Counted from the first letter of the stretch, positions 1-11,156 are shown. The stretch: 64,000 nt of DNA from Thermothielavioides terrestris NRRL 8126 (GCF_000226115.1 NC_016458.1:5056001-5120000); one strand, 5' to 3'. Made by a program: numbers and translations. Notes: generated from the sequence alone by a model not told the origin.

Positions 1-652
1 CATCCTGTCTACTCCAGTAGGTACAGTACGATAAACCAAAATACCGTATTTGGACACCCTGGTCTGTTCTCTTTCCCCCCTGCTTTTTTGAGAGAGAGCC
101 GAATATTCTGCGCACATCACTCCGGAACTAGACACCTCCATACGCTCACTTCCCCGGCGTAGCACGCCACCGATACAGCACCGCCTCCCGCCCCGTCAAC
201 ATGACTGTCGCCGTCGCCAGCGCGGGTTTGTCTGGCATCAGCGTGTGCATGCCCAGGTACAGCACCATCGCGTTCCCCCCCCCCCCCCCCCCCCCCCAAC
301 CGCGTGTAGTGTTCGCCGTCAGTGTTACGGCGCGGACCCTGCGCCCTTGGTCGCCCCGAACGCGAACGCGAGAGCCACGTGGTCGGACATGATCTGGCCG
401 CCGGTGCTGAGCTAACTCTTGATTAGCGCTGGTAGGGCGCCAGGTGCTTGGTAGCGCTTGCTGTGGTTGAGAAGGTCGTGGACCGAGAGCGGTGGTGCTG
501 GTGGGGGGTTGGTGAAGGTCGGCTGAGAAGCCGTGTAACGCAGGCCGCTGCCGAAGGCTTGCACCGGGTTGGGGAACCAGCAATACGTGCGGCCAGGGAT
601 CGAGCTGCTCGGCTTGAGGCAGGTACAGCATCTCAGCAAACCTGCTGCTCCT
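1..652. other. Intergenic left edge with a 23-bp poly-C tract
   Basis: No reading frame here has recognisable domain content. The main feature is an uninterrupted run of 23 C residues at 275-297. Such homopolymers are prone to length errors in both replication and sequencing. The segment lies downstream of the 3' end of the minus-strand ankyrin-type gene. Confidence 0.5.
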
Positions 653-3013
653 TCAAATGCGCACCGGGATAATACCAAGATGGTTGAAAAACTTATGTTT
701 AGCGAATTGTTCCTCCGAGCCGTCGCCGTCGTCTTCGACCCACGCGCCAGGAAGAGCCAGAGGTGTTTCTTCGATGCACGCCCCGAACTCCCCGGCAAGC
801 TCCTCGACAAGTGGATCCCATTCCCATATGAGATCCCAATCCGCCGGCCGTGGTCCGTACTTGAACCCTTTCCAGCGGTATCCGCCTTCGGCTGAGCCCT
901 TTACTCCATTGGCTCTCGGGGGCCAGGTTAGACGACTTGCCACATGTTCCCGACGGCGGAAAGCCGCCGCCTCGGCTTCTCCATACTCCTCTAGGTTTTG
1001 ACCGCTCTCTTTCAAATCCTCCAGCCAGTATCTGAGGACGCTGCGCATCAGATATTTCCAGCGTCGGCGGCGGCAATAGCGCTGGTATCTGCACTGCAGC
1101 TTCTCTCTCCACAACAAGATCCCATCCATCAGCACCGTATTCCCGGACTTGGAAGAAGGCGTGCTGAGGTCGCTGGGATCCAAGGCGGCAACCATTTCGC
1201 GAACAACGAGGCGGGCTGGATTCGGGCGTCCCCAGTATCGTTTGTAGCCGTCGGGCTGGAAGGGCCCCGGTGGGGAGATAGAGTCGCGGCGGCCCTCGTC
1301 GAATTCCACCATGAAGTACGTGACGGCGTAGAACTGGAACACGGTCCGCCCCCTGAGGCAGAGCGGGTATCGCAGGTCTTCGGCGCGGAAACGACCGTCG
1401 GGGTGGAACAGGCGCGCGACGGCCTTGGGGTCGACGAACGGCCGGTAGTAGAAGGAGAACAGCTGCGCCCGGGCAATCAGCGGCCAGCGGTACAGGTCCG
1501 GAAAGACGTTCGTGTGGAACAAGTCGAAGAGCTCGCAGCTCCGGAGCATCAGGACCGCAGCCTTCAGGGCCATTTTAGAGTCCCAGGGGTTCTTGTGGCA
1601 CTCGCAGGCTTCGTCGTACACGCCTTTGGCGAGCATGAGCCTCTGCAGAGCCACCTCGCCGGCCGCCCCGGCACGCTTCGCCATGCCGGTGAACAAGAAG
1701 TCGCATGGCCGAGAACGTTTGAAGTTCTCGGCGAACAAGTCTAGCCCCGCTCGCATGAGTGGTTCGACGAAGTCCCAGTTATACACCATCGCGTACTGAT
1801 GTCGCCGCCCAGTCAGTAATGAATTGGTGCACCCAAAAAAGCCCCGGCGACGCGTCACTTACATGGAGAGGACTCCACCCGTCGGGATTTATGCAAAAGG
1901 GTGATGCGAGCCCCTGACTGAACAGCTCCAAGAGCCTTTCTACCGTCCCGGTCTTAATGGTAACAAAGATCTCCGAATCTTTCGGAATAATTGCGTACTG
2001 TCTAAGGTGGGCGGTCCACCCGGCGCATGCCAAGGAGACCTGCAAGTCCCAGGCCTTGCGCAATAGCCACGGCGGAGGCGAAATCCGAAGCCAGTACGCT
2101 GAATTTCAAACAATCGAACTTGATTAGCGAAGGATGGACAGAGACGCAACGACAGAGCAAATGCCGACCGGCGATAACTTACAGCTGGTCTTGGGCCCGT
2201 CTGTCTCTGAGTACTCGAAGCTCCAGTACCCTAAAAGCGGGCTCCGATATCGCTTCCGACTGCGTCGCGAGCTGGATTGCTTACTGGACATCTCAGGACG
2301 CAGGCAAACGTCAACTCCGTTATCAGCCTTGAGCGTTTTCTCTTCGTCTTCCAATAACTCCTTTACGCGTGCCTGTGCGATCTGCGGGAGAGCCACGGAG
2401 TTCTGGGCGGCCATGATGCCAGCAATCCCGGCAGTTATCAGCTCAGGCTGCCGTTTGATCGTGGATCTAGATAGATCGGGTAGGGGCCGGTCCCAGGTGA
2501 GCAGACGCATCGTGAAGCCAGCAAGGGGATCTGAAGCAAGGTAGTTACTCACGCCAGATGCAGCTGAACGGCCGAGTCGAGGAAGCGCAGCGCCTTCTGA
2601 AGGCGCTTCTCGTAGTTGCCAAGTGCGTCCTTCTTCAAGACTGCTTTGCCCTTCGCCAGGAGACTCTTCCTCCTCCTGGACGAGGCGATGTCCGCGGCCA
2701 GATCTTCGACGATGTCCCTCAGATGTTTGTGGACTTGGCGGCAGCGGTGGATGGCGAGGGATTGCAGGCCGGTCAGCGAGGCGTCTCCTTGCGGGACAGC
2801 AGCAGCAGCTGCCCCGGCAATGCCCAGCTCGGTTTCTGTCGCATCCACGAGCTTGCCCGCCAGTTCCAGCTCCTCCAGAAGGTCGCGTATGGTGTCTGGA
2901 ACGTCTTTGACCTCGTTCCATAGGCGGGAGAGAGACAGTACGACCCCACCCACGGTCTGCGCTGCTTGAGCGACTGCGATGCCGCTGGCCACGACGCCCA
3001 GCACCTCAGCCAT
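653..3013 (-). CDS. Ankyrin-type protein with fungal NACHT-associated N-terminal domain
   Basis: Four exons on the minus strand join in frame: 3013-2553, 2466-2183, 2098-1863 and 1795-653, giving 707 residues. Introns begin GTGAGT, GTAAGT and GTAAGT and end in AG. The first ~150 residues start MAEVLGVVASGIAVAQAAQ and form a helical segment like the Fungal_N/SesA-type domains found at the N-terminus of NACHT/STAND proteins. About residue 320 the third splice joins DGWSPLH to YAMVYNW, recreating an ankyrin-repeat signature (GWSPLHYA) that neither exon shows alone; this supports the splice. The remaining ~380 residues are rich in W, Y and R, and I do not recognise a domain there. No P-loop NTPase is visible, so this is not a full STAND receptor. 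A role in non-self recognition or signalling is only inferred from the N-terminal domain. The exact C-terminus is less certain than the exon joins. Confidence 0.75.
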
Positions 3014-3298
3014 GGCGATGGCCCGGGATCAGTGGAATGGCAAGAGTGTAAAACGATGTACACGTATGGAGCGGAGATGAGACTGCCAGAGGAATGAATT
3101 CAAGAGTTCTTGATTTATCGACCAGCTCCAACGCAACGCGAGATCGATTGAGGCAGCTGCAACAGCGGCTCGGGCGGACATGCAGACATGGCGGTGGCGC
3201 AAGATGGCAGTGCTGAGGACAAGAGCGCAAGCCATTGGCGGAACCAACCCCCTGCTCTCACCCCTCTCAGCCTGCAAGGCTCCCTACCAACTAACTAC

Positions 3299-4744
3299 CT
3301 AGGCATCCCAAAGCCTGAGCCAGCTGTTCGAGATGACCTTGAAACTCCCGCTGCCATCGAGCGCTCTGAACACCAAGCCCTCCCGCACACCGCCAAATCG
3401 GCCTCTTCCCTCAGCCTTCTCCAGCAACTCCTTCGTGTCCCTGGCATAGCCCCCGAGGGCCACGTAGCCCACCACCGGAACGTGCTTGATGCCGAGCTTG
3501 TCGCAGAGCTCCACCGTCTCGCGAGGACCGAGATACCGGGCCTTGTCGATGTCCCAGATGGCGAAGACGACGAACTCGTGCTCGCCATCGGGATACTGCA
3601 TGCTGTTGCGCAGAACGGAGGAGCCGCAGAACTCGCCCTGCACGGCGACGTTGGGCATGTCGATTTTCTGGATCCCGTCCAGCGCGCCGGACTGCCTGGC
3701 CGCTTGCCTGCCAACGGGGGGTCAGCTGGACCGCTGATCTCCGGGGGCATTCGGCCGCGGGAGCAACTCGAGAAATGCCGGCGTGGTTTTGACCTACCAG
3801 TACAGGTTGTCGTCTCGATCAACGAAGTCCCGCTGGCGAATGCAGACGCCATATCGGCTCTGTTCCTTTTGCATCGTCGGCGGGCAGTCGGCAGGCAGAT
3901 CCGGGAGGGACCGGGCCCATTTCGAGTTTCGGGATATTTTGTAGACCGTCATCGTGACGCCGTCGAGCTTCTCGGTGATTTGCCTAGGGCAGATAGCGAT
4001 CAACCGTGTCAGACACGGCACCAAAGCTGTGCGGAATTCAAGCCCGGGAGCCCAGGCGATGATTAGTACCGACTTACCATTCCTTCTGCAGGTTCTTATT
4101 GCAGAAGACAGTTTCCTCAACGTCCTGGATCCGCCGCCACCCAGGCATGCGGATGAACCCTGGGGCGGGTCCCAAGTCCTCAAGATCCTTCGCCGATTCC
4201 GGGTACTCCCACTTGACGACGCCGAACAGATCGGCAAACGACTTGTCGCGGAGCTCATCGAAGGCAGCTTGCTCGCCGACAACCTTCGCGCGGGCTTCGA
4301 ACGGGAGGTAGATTTCGTCAAATTCACGCAGAGGCCAAATGAGCCCCTGGGAAAGATGGTTTTTGAACCATCTGGACTTGACCCTGAACCCCTCCTTGCC
4401 TCTGAAGACTTCCGTGGCAGTGGGCTGTGCGAAAAGCTCCCAGAAGCGGGCGTCTTTGGGGATGAAGCAATCGATCTCGAAGTAGACTACGAGATCACCG
4501 ACCTGTTTCGATCACGCAGCAGGCATGAGTTAGCGAAGACCCTCCCCAGCTGGATTAGAGGTTGGCGTACTAGGTAGGGTGGACGTCTTCTGGGAACGAC
4601 AACTTTCCATCCGTCGACTTGGACAACGACTTTTCCGTACGCTGGAAGCTGCTGGATGCGGGAGATTCGGCGGACCGAGACCAGCTTTCGTATCGGGGAA
4701 GGCTGGTCTTGCATGGCTGACGGAGGATCCTGCGAAGGTGCCAT
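3299..4744 (-). CDS. RNA ligase, Rnl5/DRB0094-like
   Basis: Four exons (4744-4571, 4502-4078, 3983-3798, 3707-3299) encode 397 residues. The protein would join 3'-OH and 5'-phosphate ends through a covalent lysine-AMP intermediate. The N-terminal ~130 residues (RKLVSVRRI, then VGDLVVYFEID) match the OB-like domain that precedes the catalytic domain in the Deinococcus DRB0094 family. Nucleotidyltransferase motifs follow: motif I KLDG with catalytic Lys205, a YGVCIRQRDF segment, VQGEFCG with Glu287, EFVVFAIWDI, motif IV EGLVFR with Glu371, and motif V FKVISN with Lys385. Three motifs are completed only across splice junctions (LVGD, EWQITEK, YWQAARQSG), which strongly supports the model. I chose the ATG at 4744 because it gives a compact N-terminus just before the OB domain; the frame stays open upstream to 4903. 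The RNA substrate in fungi is unknown to me. Confidence 0.87.
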
Positions 4745-5502
4745 TGCAAACAGCGCCCAGGAAGCGGCATACAGTTTGTTGTGTATTGGCGCAAAGGGCT
4801 GGCTGTTGATTTTACTGTTGGATTTGATTTGATAAACAAGAGGGACCCTTGGGCAATGGAACCACCAGGCAGAAACGGGAGACCTGGCCACCCCCTCGCC
4901 CAACTTCCGGGATGGTGCGGCGGTGTGCTGTTACTTATCACTGAGTCCGGGTTTGCCAAAGCGCGTGGGTGCGGTAACGACCGGTAGAGATACCGCTGTC
5001 TCATCATCGTGACGGCAGGCACAGAAGGCAGGGCCCGTGGTAGATGACATTCACATGCCGAGGCCAGATTTTCATATTGATCCGTTCTGTTTGAACTCAC
5101 AGAAGAGAAGAAGCGAATGTGAACTGGATGGAGGAAATTGGGCCTGAACACCACAAAAGAATTCAACGAAAGACCGGTGGATGGATGTACAGCAAACTGG
5201 TAACTACAATGGACTATCTGAATCGAGGCGTGTTCCGCTCATCGCCACGGCGCTGCCCGGCGTAAACGAGAGACAAGATAAAGTAGTTCGCTCTTTCATC
5301 GAGAGAGAAACGAGGCAGGTATTGCCTAGTAAGTGTGAAATACGCCATACTGATCGATGTATGGGGTCGTACCGGCCAAACAGAGGACGCTGCATCGGAT
5401 CAGTACGCCAAACGTCAAACTTACGTCTCGGAGCCGCATGGTTGCGAGTCCTGGCAGAGAGCAACGGGACCGGATCCAAACAGGCAGGAAGGAAGCAGCA
5501 AC
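4745..5502. other. Intergenic spacer
   Basis: This spacer separates the start of the RNA ligase gene from the 3' end of the DUF7726-like gene; both are on the minus strand. It should carry the RNA ligase promoter. It may also hold the last exon of the upstream gene, since a GTAAGT donor at 5506-5501 is followed by a possible acceptor at 5452-5451. I see no independent gene. Confidence 0.4.
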
Positions 5503-6458
5503 TTACGGCTGACGCCCGTCGTGGTCTCGACTCAACCCGCCTTCGGGGCCCCAGATGTCCTCCATTGCTAAGCGGTGCTTGCTCTTGGGCCTGCGCTCCT
5601 TGATGCGCAGCTTCTCGAAGAAGACGTACGCGGCGTAGAAGATGGGCGATTTGGCGCCGGTGAGCGGGCCCTTGGCGCTCCGGAACCTGGTGAGCTGGGA
5701 GCTCTGGAACACGGTGGCCGGGCGATCGGGACCCTTGAGCTGCGCGTAGAGGTCGCGGCAGAACTGCGCCTGCGTGACGCCGGGCTTTTTGAGGTAGGCA
5801 GAGATCTTCTTGCGGATCTCGTCGCAAGTTTCAAACACCGGCACGGCGTCGTCTTCCTCGCCGGGGAGGACGATGTCGCTGAGGTCGACGGCGGCTGCCG
5901 CGGGGTTGCTTCCGGCCGTCTTCTGCTTCTTCTTGTCGGGCAGCTTGACGCCTGCGATCTCGTGCTTCTTGAAGAACTCCCACGCGGCGCCGTAGGTGGC
6001 AGACCCGGCGCCCTTGTATGGGCCACTCACGCCGAGGAAGCCGTTCAGTGAGTGCATGCTCACTCCGATCGCGCGGGCAAACGCCGTCTTGGTCATCTCG
6101 CCCGAGTCGAGGAGGCGGTTGATCTTGCGCCGGACCTGGTCGCAGTTCTGGTCGATTGGCTAGCCCTCGAGGTCGATGGAGTCCAGGTCGACTGGCGCCG
6201 CCACTGGCGCGTCGTGCTCCTCGGTGGACTTGCGCTTCTTGCTCGCTGGCTTCTTGCTGCCGAAACCCAGCGCGGCCAGCGCGTTCTCCTTGCCCTCGGC
6301 CGCGAAAAAATTGGCGAGAAGTCTTTGGACAATCTGATCCTGTGTGTTGCTACCGCTTGGCAAGGGTGCCAGCGCGGTGCGCGAGTGCTGCGTGCCTGGT
6401 CAGTTGCATTCAAACTCGGCTTGTCGACGGAGCAGTGCTGATTTACCGAGGAAGCCAT
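5503..6458 (-). pseudogene. DUF7726-like gene interrupted by one in-frame TAG
   Basis: Reading right to left, ATG at 6458 begins a four-codon exon (MASS) with a GTAAAT donor. A CTGAC branch-like site and a CAG acceptor at 6390-6388 lead into a long frame. That frame continues through a lysine-rich linker and two related ~80-residue modules. The first contains CDQVRRKINRLLDSGEMTK, the second CDEIRKKISAYLKKPGVTQ. Both look like the helical, HTH-like modules of the fungal DUF7726 family, and each ends in an aromatic stretch (AAWEFFKKH, AAYVFFEKL). One TAG at 6162-6160 interrupts the frame just before the first module, while the sequence on both sides stays in the same frame and is otherwise intact. 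It could be a recent nonsense mutation, a base-call error or a readthrough site. The C-terminus probably splices on at 5506 and is not resolved. Function unknown. Confidence 0.6.
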
Positions 6459-7850
6459 CCTGATTGGCGTTGGGATTGGTGTTGCCGTGGTGTAAGTGCT
6501 GGATGTCCTTCACAGTAAGCACCGTTACATTACGTTACCTCCTCTTTGGATATGATCCCAATGAAAACAATGGACACACGCGTCCGCGTCTCGAAAACAA
6601 ACCAGATAGCAGTTTGTCTCCACTCGCTGGGGGCAGGGATGGGCCCGCTGTGGCGTCCCAGCGATTGCTCCAACTGGACATCAACCCCTGAGTGGCCTGT
6701 TCTGGGCTTTGAGACCAGGAACCGCGGATCCAAATTCAAGAACAGTAACCTGGAAAGATCCAGCGCGTGCACAATTAGGGCCCGAACTGGATCTTCAACA
6801 CGCAAGACAAGGTTCGATCCCTGCACCAGAAGCAAAGAGCATACACAGTATTCTTGACATCTGTGAGTTTCTCCACTAAAGCATTCCGTACATGCTTGAT
6901 TCGCTACGCCGCTGGGCCGAAGTCGGTTGTTTGATTTCGGACCAAGACTGTGTGTGAACTGTGAACTAAGATAAGCGCAACCTGATCAGGTAAAAGTCCA
7001 AAGACAATTCTGCGATCGTCAGAACCATATGGAAGCTTCAACATCTCGAAACCGTGAAAGAGCCCCATAGCCTCCAAGTCCTCCTCCCCTCCACCCTCGT
7101 CCAGAAAGAGCGAAGCACGGGGTCCACGAAGGACGAGAAGCCACGAAGCGAGCCAGGGATAAATATACTAAAGCATGGCAAGCTCTGGGCGTTTCCACTT
7201 CGATGGAACCCAATCTTTGGGCTTTCAGTGCTAGATTTCAGCTTGGAGTGTATCTTCGTTTGTGATAAGCTTTTTGGTTACAAAGCTTGATCGTCTCGCC
7301 GAATGTGCTAGTTGGGCGAAATGTGTGAAATTTCGACTTTGCGGTTGCACCGATGTAACCTCTATGCGGTGATAGCTGCTGTGCACTTCGCTGTTTCGAG
7401 GCGCGCCACCAATAAGGCAGTGCGCATCAGGGAATCCCGTAATTCCATCTGATTGCCGAGTAACACCTGCCAGATCTGTCCTGGAAGCCGAAGAAGTTGC
7501 GGCATAATGCAGGTCATGATCAGCAGAATCTACACTACTGTGGTAGGTACAAACTGCAGAAACATGTCATGTCACCTTGCTGCATTGAAGCTTGTCTTCC
7601 TGGAGTGTGGGGGCTTGCTTCACCGAGCACAGTTTGGGCATGGTTGTTCACTGCCAGTGAACGTGGGTGCGACGATTGGACAGGGTGTGCCTCCTTGGCA
7701 GGTTGCTCCCGTCCTCTTCAGAGCTTACTTACACAGCAAAGTGGTGGCTGTACATCCGGCGATCGCGGATGGAAATGTTCTATCTACGAATACTTGGAGG
7801 CGGGTTGAGCAACGGTACCTAGGTACCCTTTCTAAGGACTCTGGAGCAGG
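6459..7850. other. Intergenic region upstream of the nuclease gene
   Basis: About 1.4 kb with no frame showing recognisable protein features. The longest plus-strand frame (7453-7857, 134 codons) has no domain, repeat or membrane pattern and runs into the nuclease promoter, so I do not call it. A perfect 14-bp palindrome, GGTACCTAGGTACC, lies at 7814-7827. Confidence 0.45.
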
Positions 7851-7858
7851 TATATAAT
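7851..7858 (+). promoter_or_regulatory. TATA box of the S1/P1 nuclease gene
   Basis: TATATAAT lies 126 bases upstream of the nuclease ATG, preceded by GGAGCAGG. The position suits a fungal TATA element with a short leader. Two GGTACC-containing sites flank it (7814-7827 and about 7893) and could be factor-binding sites. Confidence 0.55.
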
Positions 7859-7976
7859 GGCTGGCCCCTGAACTGCCCACCGGCTGAGTCGAAGGTACCT
7901 TATCTAACCCCAACAGAGCCGAGGCAGGCATTGGTGAGAACCAACGTCAAATCAAGTTTTCCGCTCTGATACCGCA

Positions 7977-8972
7977 ATGACCCGACTGCTTGCGCTGGCC
8001 ACGCTGGCTGTGGCTATCCCCCAGGCCATGGCATGGGGCGCTCTAGGGCATTACGCCGTTGCCTACGTTGCCACGAACTTTGTGACTTCCAGCACCAAGT
8101 CGTACATGCAGGACCTCCTCGGCGACACCACAACGGACTACCTCGCTAGTGTCGCGGCATGGGCGGACTCCTACAGATACACCAGCGCCGGCAAGTTCAG
8201 CGAGCCGTTTCACTTCATCGATGCCCATGATAGCCCGCCTTCGAGCTGTGGTGTCAGCTACTCCAGGGACTGCGGGAGCAGCGGCTGCATCGTCAGCGCC
8301 ATTTCCAACTACACCAGCCGACTTCTAACAACGTCATTGAGCAAGTCGGAACGACAGATTGCGGCCAAGATGCTGATTCACTTCCTCGGTGACATCGGGC
8401 AGCCGCTGCACTGCGAGAACCTGGACGTGGGCGGCAACGACATTTCCGTGACATACAGCGGCTCGTCCACCAACCTCCACAGCGTCTGGGACACCGCAAT
8501 TCCCGAGGAGATCGCCGGCGGCTCAACCATGTCGGTTGCCAAGACGTGGGCGGCAGACCTTACTGAAGGCAAGTGCAAATAGCTCTCTCCCTTCCGGGAC
8601 ATCTGCAGGCACACTGACATGTCAAACCAGAGATCAAGTCGGGGAGCTACAAGTCGTCCGCCGCCCAGTGGATCAGCGGCTTAAGCATTACCAACGGTCA
8701 AAGCTCCGCTCTGACCTGGGCTTCTGAGAGCAACGCCCAGGTTTGCACCGTTGTGATGCCGGATGGAGTCGACGCTCTTCAAAGCGAGGATCTTTCTGGC
8801 AGTTACACCACCGCTGCCACGCCTACGGTGAACCTACAGATTGCTAAGCAGGGATACCGGTAAGTCTTCCATTTTGCCTCGTTGGAATTAACGTTTGGGG
8901 GCCAGCTGACTAACCCGGGGGTTACTATACAGTCTTGCTAAGTGGCTGGATGCGATTGTGGCTGCTCTTTAG
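7977..8972 (+). CDS. Secreted S1/P1-type zinc nuclease
   Basis: Three exons (7977-8568, 8631-8859, 8933-8972) encode 286 residues. The enzyme is an extracellular phosphodiesterase that cleaves single-stranded DNA and RNA and removes 3'-phosphates, using three zinc ions. Residues 1-19 are a signal peptide ending in AMA; the mature protein starts at Trp20, whose N-terminal amine is itself a zinc ligand in this family. All nine ligands are present: Trp20, His25, Asp64, His79, His135, Asp139, His145, His168 and Asp172. After removing the signal peptide these become 1, 6, 45, 60, 116, 120, 126, 149 and 153, the nuclease P1 numbering. Cysteines suited to disulphides are present. Intron 1 (8569-8630) starts with GC rather than GT (AG|GCAAGT) and is the only choice I found that keeps frame into EIKSGSYKS. 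Intron 2 (8860-8932) is GTAAGT...CAG. The length is normal for the family. Confidence 0.95.
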
Positions 8973-9529
8973 GGTTGGCAGCTTCCTGCGCTCCCGATGT
9001 GCGGCCAACTCCTTAGCTCCTGCATGCTGAAAGTTGTTGTCGGTGCCAGAATCACACATCTGTGTCCCGGTGATAGGGGAACACACGTCAAGCAAGGCTT
9101 CATACTTTAAGGTGCTTTCTTAGCTGTCTGGTGGATAAGAACTTGCAATAGGGACAGGAGTCCACCAGCGGCCGCACAAGCAAACAAGCATCGGTCACTC
9201 AGGCATGGATGGACTATGATGGCGCTTCCAGATCCTTACCTGGATTGTGTGTAGGTCAGGGCTTGAAGGACCTATGTTTCGTCACGTCTCTCCACAGTCG
9301 GCTGTCAGTTAGCTATGCTAGAGCTCTCGTACACAAGCCAGGGTAAAAGCATATTAACTGCGAATGGCCGACCCCCATATTCCCCTACCCAGTCCTCCTA
9401 ACGTCATGGGTCCACGCCGTTCCGTCTAGGGTGGCTCCCAGATCTGCCAAGTCAACAGTTCCCAACTACTAGTACCAGATGAGTCTGAAGCTAGCAATTC
9501 CCTCACCAGTAAACTCGATGATTCTCAGC
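8973..9529. other. Convergent intergenic region
   Basis: This sits between the 3' ends of the nuclease gene (plus) and the metallopeptidase-like gene (minus). I see only 3'-UTR-like sequence, with no supported coding frame or repeat. Confidence 0.4.
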
Positions 9530-10603
9530 TCAGTTGGTCAAGTCCCGATAGAAGACCATTTCCCCCTTGAGCGCCCCATTCCCAGGCCAGTTCGGGTCCC
9601 ACTTTTTGGTTTGCTTCCGCTTCTTCTCCTTCTCATCGTCATCCTCGAACACCTCCTCGTCGTCCCAGCCGCCCGGGATCTGATCCCAGCGCCGATCGAC
9701 CGAGAACCCGCCCTTCGGCTCCCCCGCGGGTCGCAGGTCCGCCAGCGCGGCCCACAGCCCCAGCATGGCGAGCGACTCGGCGCAGGAGGCGGCCCTGCCC
9801 TTTTTGCGGCGCATGCAATATGCCCAGCCCGAGGTCCCCTCCGGGTCCGTCAGGTGGTCGTCCAGCATGTAGCAGGAGGCGTGCATGAACTCGTGAAAAA
9901 GCAGGCGCGAGAGCAGCCAGGGCGAGAACAGGCCGACGGCGGCGAGCTTGCCCTTTGAATCGCCGGTGGTCATGCGCTTCACGAGGGCCGGGTCAAGCCG
10001 GTCGAGCGAGAGCACCATGCTGCCGACCCCCTTGCCCGTGCCGGCCTTCTAGGCCAGCGGGCAGATGTCGATGGAGATCCGGTTCGGGTTCTCGTCGGCG
10101 CACCCCGCCGGGAGGCGCGCGGGCCGCTTGTTCGAGACGAAGGCCTGGCAGGTGTGGAACACGTCCGCCCCGTTGTGGTACCAGACGTGGTTGATCGGGT
10201 CGTAGAGGTGCTTGTGCTCGAGGTCGGGCTTCCAGCGGCTGAAGCCGCCCGGGGCGGAGTAGATGCGCACGTCGGCTTTCTCGCGGTGCGATGTGCGGGC
10301 CCAGTTGAAGGCGAAGTCGTGCAGCACGCTCATGACGTTCTCGTAGGAGGATTTCCACTCGCTTTCCGGCTGCAGGCCGTGGGCTTGCTGCCAGCGGAAC
10401 GACTTCGAGCAGGGCGTCTTGTCGGTCGTGGGGGTCTTGAAAATCAGGTTGAACACGCGGGCGAAGTCGGTGTCCTTCGGGTTGCGCAGCCGCTCATAGG
10501 CGCGCCTGGCCCAGCGCCGGGCCTCGATGACGTATTCGTCGAAGTTGCTGCCTGCTGCATCGTGGCAGGATTGGTCGATCCAGTAGACCTTGAGGGACTG
10601 CAT
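9530..10603 (-). pseudogene. HExxH metallopeptidase-like gene interrupted by one in-frame TAG
   Basis: One continuous minus-strand frame of 358 codons is broken only by TAG at 10051-10049. Upstream it reads MQSLKVYWIDQSC and onward to ISIDICPLA; downstream it continues with KAGTGKGVGSM and a zinc-protease motif HEFMH in the run LLFHEFMHASCYMLDD, then a Ser/Ala-rich helix ending CAESLAMLGLWAAL. A Cys-containing ICP strand followed by HExxH is the layout of fungal lysine-specific metallo-endopeptidase-like (deuterolysin-related) domains. No signal peptide is seen at this start, unlike the secreted members, so an upstream exon may be missing. The C-terminal ~50 residues are acidic then lysine-rich. 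With the stop respected, the N-terminal fragment lacks the catalytic site, so the gene is dead unless the TAG is misread or a sequencing error. Confidence 0.65.
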
Positions 10604-11156
10604 TGGATGAGGCCACTAGGTTGGGTGAGATGTTGATGTTCAAGAGGTTCGGAAGAAGGGTGACTCGGTGAGGTGGCGCAGTGAGTTAGGTGGCCCAGCG
10701 TGTTGCTGTGGATTGTATGCGTCCAAAAGTTTCGGGATGAAGAGATATGACAGAACTATATAGGAATTTCAGCGTGAAGATGGTGCGGAAACATCGACAC
10801 TTTTCTCCCTACTGGCCGGCTGTTCCAACACATCTCACCGTGCATGTTCTCCCTATAGGGCACCTTTGGCAGGAATACGGCATATTCTAGGTTTTCCAGG
10901 AAAAAATGCCTGAGTAGGGCTGGACGCGGTTGTTCTATTTGAGGTTGGGTAGCCATGGACTTGTTGGACAAAGGATCCACTACCGCTCAACAAACACCTG
11001 AATCAGCAAGCACAAGCTGGAGCCGAGTAAGATTGAGAGAGCACAAGAGAGTAACACAATTACATTCACCCTCAGTGGAAGCGAGGCCGACAAGGTGCGG
11101 GGGGCATAGCAGCCGGGTACCTATTATACATTATATCCCAGATTTACACTCCGTTG
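10604..11156. other. Intergenic region with probable minus-strand promoter
   Basis: CTATATAG occurs about 155 bases upstream of the metallopeptidase-like ATG on the minus strand (plus 10757-10764) and may be its TATA element. A minus-strand frame at 10756-10980 has no recognisable features and I do not call it. Confidence 0.35.

Noticed and set aside
7453..7857. 134-codon plus-strand frame upstream of the nuclease
   Set aside because: It runs into the nuclease TATA region and has no supporting features.
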